Source: Limnephilus marmoratus (lineage: Eukaryota > Arthropoda > Insecta > Trichoptera > Limnephilidae). From it: a stretch of 64,000 nt of DNA. The first letter of the stretch is position 1, and each line of letters begins with the position of its first letter. The stretch spans positions 1,612,001 to 1,676,000 of the forward strand of contig OU862913.1 of NCBI GenBank assembly GCA_917880885.1, given 5' to 3'. The translations under genes and the position numbers were made by a program. This document shows positions 60,111 through 64,000 of this stretch, piece by piece. A model generated the notes under the pieces. The model had not been told where the DNA came from. It did not search any database and saw nothing but the letters and a program-made list of their open reading frames with translations.

Positions 60111-61056
60111 AAATGTGGATATTTTCCACATGTCCTACAGAGAGTTATCGAAATATCACTCATTTTTTTTTTATCTTAAGATGAAGCCATAGTAAATAAT
60201 GTAAAATCATACAAAATCATATGTTTTTGTTTTGAAAATTTGATCGCTTATAAGTATTATAGATGCTTCAATTAAATACTGCGTGTAGAATATACCTTGG
60301 CCCTTAAAAATATCGGTCATTTTTTTATAAGTCTTTTAATAAGCCCATCAAAAAATAAAATATGAGGTCTAAAAAACACGCTTTCAAGTCCAAACTCTCC
60401 TATTTATAAACCCCTTTTCGGATATGGTTTTATTGTATAAAGTGGCAAATTCAGTTTATTTTATAATAATCGCAAAAAAAGTTGATATTTACTCCCGATC
60501 TTCCCAAAATAAAATAAAATATGCATTTTCGCGTTGTCATTTTACAATACGGCCGCTAGTCGACGAATTCGGTTTTTCAAAGTGAACCCTATAGCGGCCC
60601 CAAAGAACTACTGTCCACGCCACAGTCGCCAAACCTACTTCGTATCAGTCACGTCCCGACCGGAGCGGGAGATGGACGCGTTACTCCGCGTCGCTTGATT
60701 TCGTGAAATCTATTTTAAATTTCCGTTTTATTACAATAAACAATGCGTAAAAAGGGAGTTAATGTTTTTTACAGGTTTTTACGAAATCAACCTGTAAAAT
60801 TTCTTTCTCAAATACTTTTCCAACCTTTCCAAATGCTTTTTCTTAAGTATTTTCAAACTCCTCCCATAAAGGGGCGTGAATTCCGATTTCGATTTTTTCC
60901 TGGACTATGGGATCGCCTTAAATGTAAATATATGTTTTACGTATATACCGCTTTTGCAATGTATTGGTTTTTACTCTGTTTTTACAAATAAATAAATAAA
61001 AGAGAAAAAAAATTACATACTTTTCAGTGTCTGTATATAAAGTAAATGGGGTCTGC
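60111..61056. other. No gene assigned; GC-rich patch at 60545-60710
   Basis: Mostly AT-rich. 60545-60710 is abruptly GC-rich and contains CGGCCGCTAGTCGACGAATT, a cluster of EagI, SalI and EcoRI sites, then CACGTCCCGACCGGAGCGGG. The following frame (60743-60991) is not recognisable. Confidence 0.4.
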
Positions 61057-61690
61057 CAGTGCATATTTAGCCAGAGTAAAGTTAGCCTCACAAAAACTGG
61101 GCGTACTGTACAGGGCCCGCAGATACTGCAGATAGTACACAACTGCTAACCATGTAAAAATCACAAGTGCGCCCCACGGTTGAATTTGGCAGCCACCTCT
61201 GGTCTGGAGCTTCAAAATACCTGAAAAATACCCTCGACTCTGTGCAGAAACGCACGGTCGTTTAATGGATTCTCCCATCTTAACAGACGGATTGCAATCT
61301 TTAGAGCACAGGCGTCGGGTGGGAATGCTATCTTTGTTCTACCGATATTAATAGATAAGATGCTCCGAGGAACTAGCATCATTAATCCCTTCGGCACCGG
61401 TGCATAGTCGGGAAACACGCCAAACGCGTGCCCAACATTTGAACACGGTTGACATTTGTCACATGAGAACGGGTCGTTTCTTCGACTCGTTCTTGTGTTC
61501 AACAGCTCGGCTGTGGAATGATTTGCTGGCCTCTGTGTTTCCTCCTTCCTACAACATGGGTCTCTTTAAGACCAATGTTCATTCCTTCCTCTCCTCAAAA
61601 AGACCCTCCACACAGCATCCCAGATGACATAGACCCTGAGGAAAATTATTTTCCTCAGGGCCTCCTGTGTGGAGTTAATGTAAAAAAAAG
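61057..61690 (+). pseudogene. LINE-J 3' region, collinear copy
   Basis: ARVKLASQKLGVLYRARRYC, then TDGLQSLEHRR, SRETRQTRAQHLNTVDICHM and STARLWNDLLASVFPPS with frameshifts, then the 3' UTR, stem-loop CCCTGAGGAAAATTATTTTC and ATGTAAAAAAA. It shows the normal order of the parts that are inverted at 35 kb. Confidence 0.85.
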
Positions 61691-61734
61691 GTTGGTCACT
61701 CCCGCACACGCTGATCTCACAATTTCTTACATTA

Positions 61735-61916
61735 ACTTATTAAACAGGAAGCTCTGAGAAAAATAATTTCCCTCAGGGGTTATGTCATATGAGATACTGT
61801 GTGGAGAGGAAGGAATGAACATTCGTCTTGAAGAGACCCATGCTGTAGGAAGGAGGAAACACAAAGGCCGGCAAATCGTTAAAAATTGGACAGCGAACGA
61901 TCGATCGACCATCTCT
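61735..61916 (-). mobile_element. LINE-J tail fragment, inverted
   Basis: Matches the last about 180 bases of LINE-J on the minus strand, decayed, with PLCFLLPTAWVSSRRMF in a shifted frame. With 61560-61690 it forms an imperfect inverted pair. Confidence 0.75.
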
Positions 61917-61924
61917 GGCTTAAT

Positions 61925-62678
61925 TAGGGTTACCATATCTCAGGATTTGTCCTGAGATTTGAGGATTTTTCGACTTTTCTCAGGATTGCGACCGGATTTT
62001 GCAAATCTCATGATATCTCAGGATTTTCAATAAAACACAGCGTACATTTTAAAGATCTCTTTAATTAAAAGTTAAACAAACTAAAAATAATCTTCCTTTG
62101 GTAATAATCCAAGTAGGCACTTAATCAGTTTTATCGTACTTAATATGTGAAGATACCTTTTAAAGTAAGGTTTTTTCTTTAATTATTGATTTATAAAATG
62201 CCTCACATGTTAAACTCTTCAAATTATATTGAACTAAAAGTATAGCTCGAACTGAAGACACCTTTAGTCGGTTTTTTCTTTCGACCATTGAGCCCGCATG
62301 ATAGAAAAAACTCTTTCTACGTTTGCATTCTGGGCTGTAATTGCAATTATATAATACGCAGTATCTCTGGTAATAGTGAAAAACCTATTGTCTTGAAAAT
62401 GTTTGCCCACAACGCATGAAGCATTGCATCAAAAAATGCTTCTTCCTGTTTTATTAAAGACTTTGAAAACATCTAAAGGCGTCATCCACTTGATCAGATA
62501 TTCTATGCAAGTCTTATACATATTTTTAAGGTCTTGCTTGTAAACTTAACGATAAGATAACTTAAAACGATAATAATGCGTTTGAGAGAGAATTCTCAAA
62601 CTGCATAAAATCTCAGGACTTTTCCGTGGAAATCAGGCCTTTTCTCCGGACTTTTGATTTTTTCATCTGGTAACCCTA
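61925..62678 (-). mobile_element. hAT element remnant, TAGGGTTACC termini, with transposase C-terminus
   Basis: Termini TAGGGTTACCATATC and ATCTGGTAACCCTA, exact 8-bp duplication GGCTTAAT (61917-61924, 62679-62686). Minus-strand text near 62370-62240 reads RDTAYYIIAITAQNANVERV, FSIMRAQWSKEK: hAT dimerisation domain. Subterminal palindrome ATCTCAGGATTTGTCCTGAG. Confidence 0.9.
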
Positions 62679-62910
62679 GGCTTAATCGACATTAAAATAA
62701 TTATAATAAAATATTAGTAAAGGCAATCTTCCCAAAATACAATACTTGTTCAACAGAAGAAATTAATTGATCTTCTTAACAGATGTTCATTAGTAAGATC
62801 GTCACATTTCACACAACACAACGAGGTATTCAAATAATGGACTATCTTATAATATATAATCCTATTAATATTATAAAGGCGAACGTTTGTATGGATGTAT
62901 GTTTTTTTTT

Positions 62911-63220
62911 GTTATTAGTTTTTAGGATATTATGCCGTGTTGCGCTACCTCCTTCTTTAGCCAACGTTTCGGACAGCGTTACAGTGTCCATCATCAGGGC
63001 AGATGAATAATAGTTAGGGGTGATGTTTGTATTTATCTATTTTCACCAGCTCATAGAGGAATGGAGCTGGCGACACGGTAGCGCTCCTAAGTAGATAAGT
63101 ACAAACATCACCCTTAACTATTACTCATCTGCCCTGATGATGGACTCTGTAACGCTGTCCGAAACTTTGGCTAAAGAAGGAGGTAGCTCAACACGGCATA
63201 ATATCCCAAAAACTAATAAC
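62911..63220. mobile_element. Long-arm inverted-repeat MITE
   Basis: GTTATTAGTTTTTAGGATAT at the left and its near inverse at the right; arms of about 130 bases with a 45-base loop that itself folds (CCAGCTC/GAGCTGG). T-run and A-run flank the two ends. Half copies are at 1.9 kb and 39.05 kb. Confidence 0.85.
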
Positions 63221-63280
63221 AAAAAAAAGATAAAATCGTTTTATTCTATTAATTAATTTTATCCTTTTTTTAAATTTAAT

Positions 63281-63492
63281 TACCTAAGTGAAGACAATAT
63301 TAGCGAAACTCGATCGAAAATCTGGAGACAGAAAAATCAGAAAAAGATATTGGCTCCACTGGGACTCAAACCCAGGACCCCTTGCTTACCTGGCAAGTGC
63401 TTTACCAACTGAGCTACGGAACCTATATCCAATTCGGTCACTTTTAACTGTATCGTACTTTGACTAAGAAATACCAACATTATCTTCATATT
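63281..63492 (-). mobile_element. tRNA-Thr-like element, best-preserved copy
   Basis: The ends GAAGACAATATTAGCG and AACATTATCTTCAT are the same as at 22.5 kb. The central 63352-63423 (minus) folds as a tRNA: acceptor GGTTCCG/TGGAGCC, anticodon stem CTTGC/GCAAG with loop CAGGTAA (GGT, threonine), intact B box GGGTTTGAGTCCC. Position 33 is A, not T, so decoding is doubtful; it is best read as a tRNA-derived mobile unit. Confidence 0.65.
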
Positions 63493-63500
63493 CTTAACCA

Positions 63501-64000
63501 ATGACGTTACATAAATAAATAGACTCGCCATAGTCTCATAATACTCACAATATAATGTGGAAGGTAAGGAACACTCTTTTGTTTTCAGCGATTTTCAGTA
63601 TAATTTTTTAATTCAAAACTTTATTCCTGTGTGACAAAGATAGACAATCAAATAATGTGTGTGTATGAATGACATGAAACATGAATACATGAGCGGGCGG
63701 CGTATTGCTTGTCACTTTTTGATGGAACGTTCGCTGTCTTCTTTTCTCGAGGCCCACTAGAATAAAAGGTCCGGCTGCCTGTCGGAGTTTGATATGTCGA
63801 GCTATACAATAAGGCAACAACAGTTTTCAAATGGTGGCGATTGTCATCAATACTTGTTAGAACTACTTACTGATTTATGTGTTGTTTTACCGCAAGCAAA
63901 CAAATAAATAGAGTGTTTAGTCTGATTAGTCTATTTTAAAATAGTGAAGTTTACTTAGCAACAGAAATTTGGCTATTGCGCGTCCAGACCCTTTACTTTA
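63501..64000. other. No gene identified
   Basis: 63700-63800 is slightly GC-richer with short overlapping minus frames (60-70 codons) that show no domain. Confidence 0.4.

Noticed and set aside
63352..63423. Functional tRNA-Thr gene
   Set aside because: The best fold of the set, but A at position 33 and repeated copies with shared flanks point to a mobile unit.

Overview
The window looks like AT-rich, repeat-dense euchromatin of an insect. Lepidoptera is my best guess, from the style of the interspersed repeats (Helitron termini, the 'aacctcctcc...gaagtcg' tail near 10.25 kb) and the very long TE-filled introns. The order is an inference; nothing here proves it. No bacterial-type operon, rRNA or CRISPR array is present.

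One host gene dominates. On the minus strand, nine exons between 48084 and 14932 join in consistent phase into about 735 codons. They encode a signal peptide, a long hydrophilic coiled-coil and N-glycosylated stalk, and most of a fibrinogen-related domain (FReD). The last FReD exon is missing and should lie beyond base 1. Domain order and size fit the Scabrous family of secreted Notch-pathway regulators. A second, weaker candidate is a two-exon reading frame at 51500-51982 (plus), downstream of a TATA/initiator-like region about 3 kb upstream of the first Scabrous-like exon.

Almost everything else is mobile DNA, much of it nested. 1-14.9 kb: LINE tails, a foldback element built of TTGGTCCGGCGAC-type repeats (2107-4099), Helitron pieces, two SINE families, several arrays. 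14.9-48 kb: introns of the host gene with LINE fragments, SINEs, a second foldback family (two copies), hAT and Harbinger MITEs, a long-TIR element holding an unrecognised 118-codon frame (intron 7), a minisatellite grown from the exon 7 splice acceptor, and a 3.6-kb GGGTCATTCC-terminal DNA element with unfamiliar coding remnants. 48-64 kb: three related TAGGGTT-terminal hAT elements, one of which carries a full-length, intact RTE-type LINE (ORF 55713-58853), plus tRNA-like sequences in inverted-repeat settings.

Several insertions have readable target-site duplications, so nesting order can be reconstructed. SINE family 2 and one LINE family end in the same 3' stem-loop followed by ATGTAAAA, which suggests the SINE uses that LINE's machinery.
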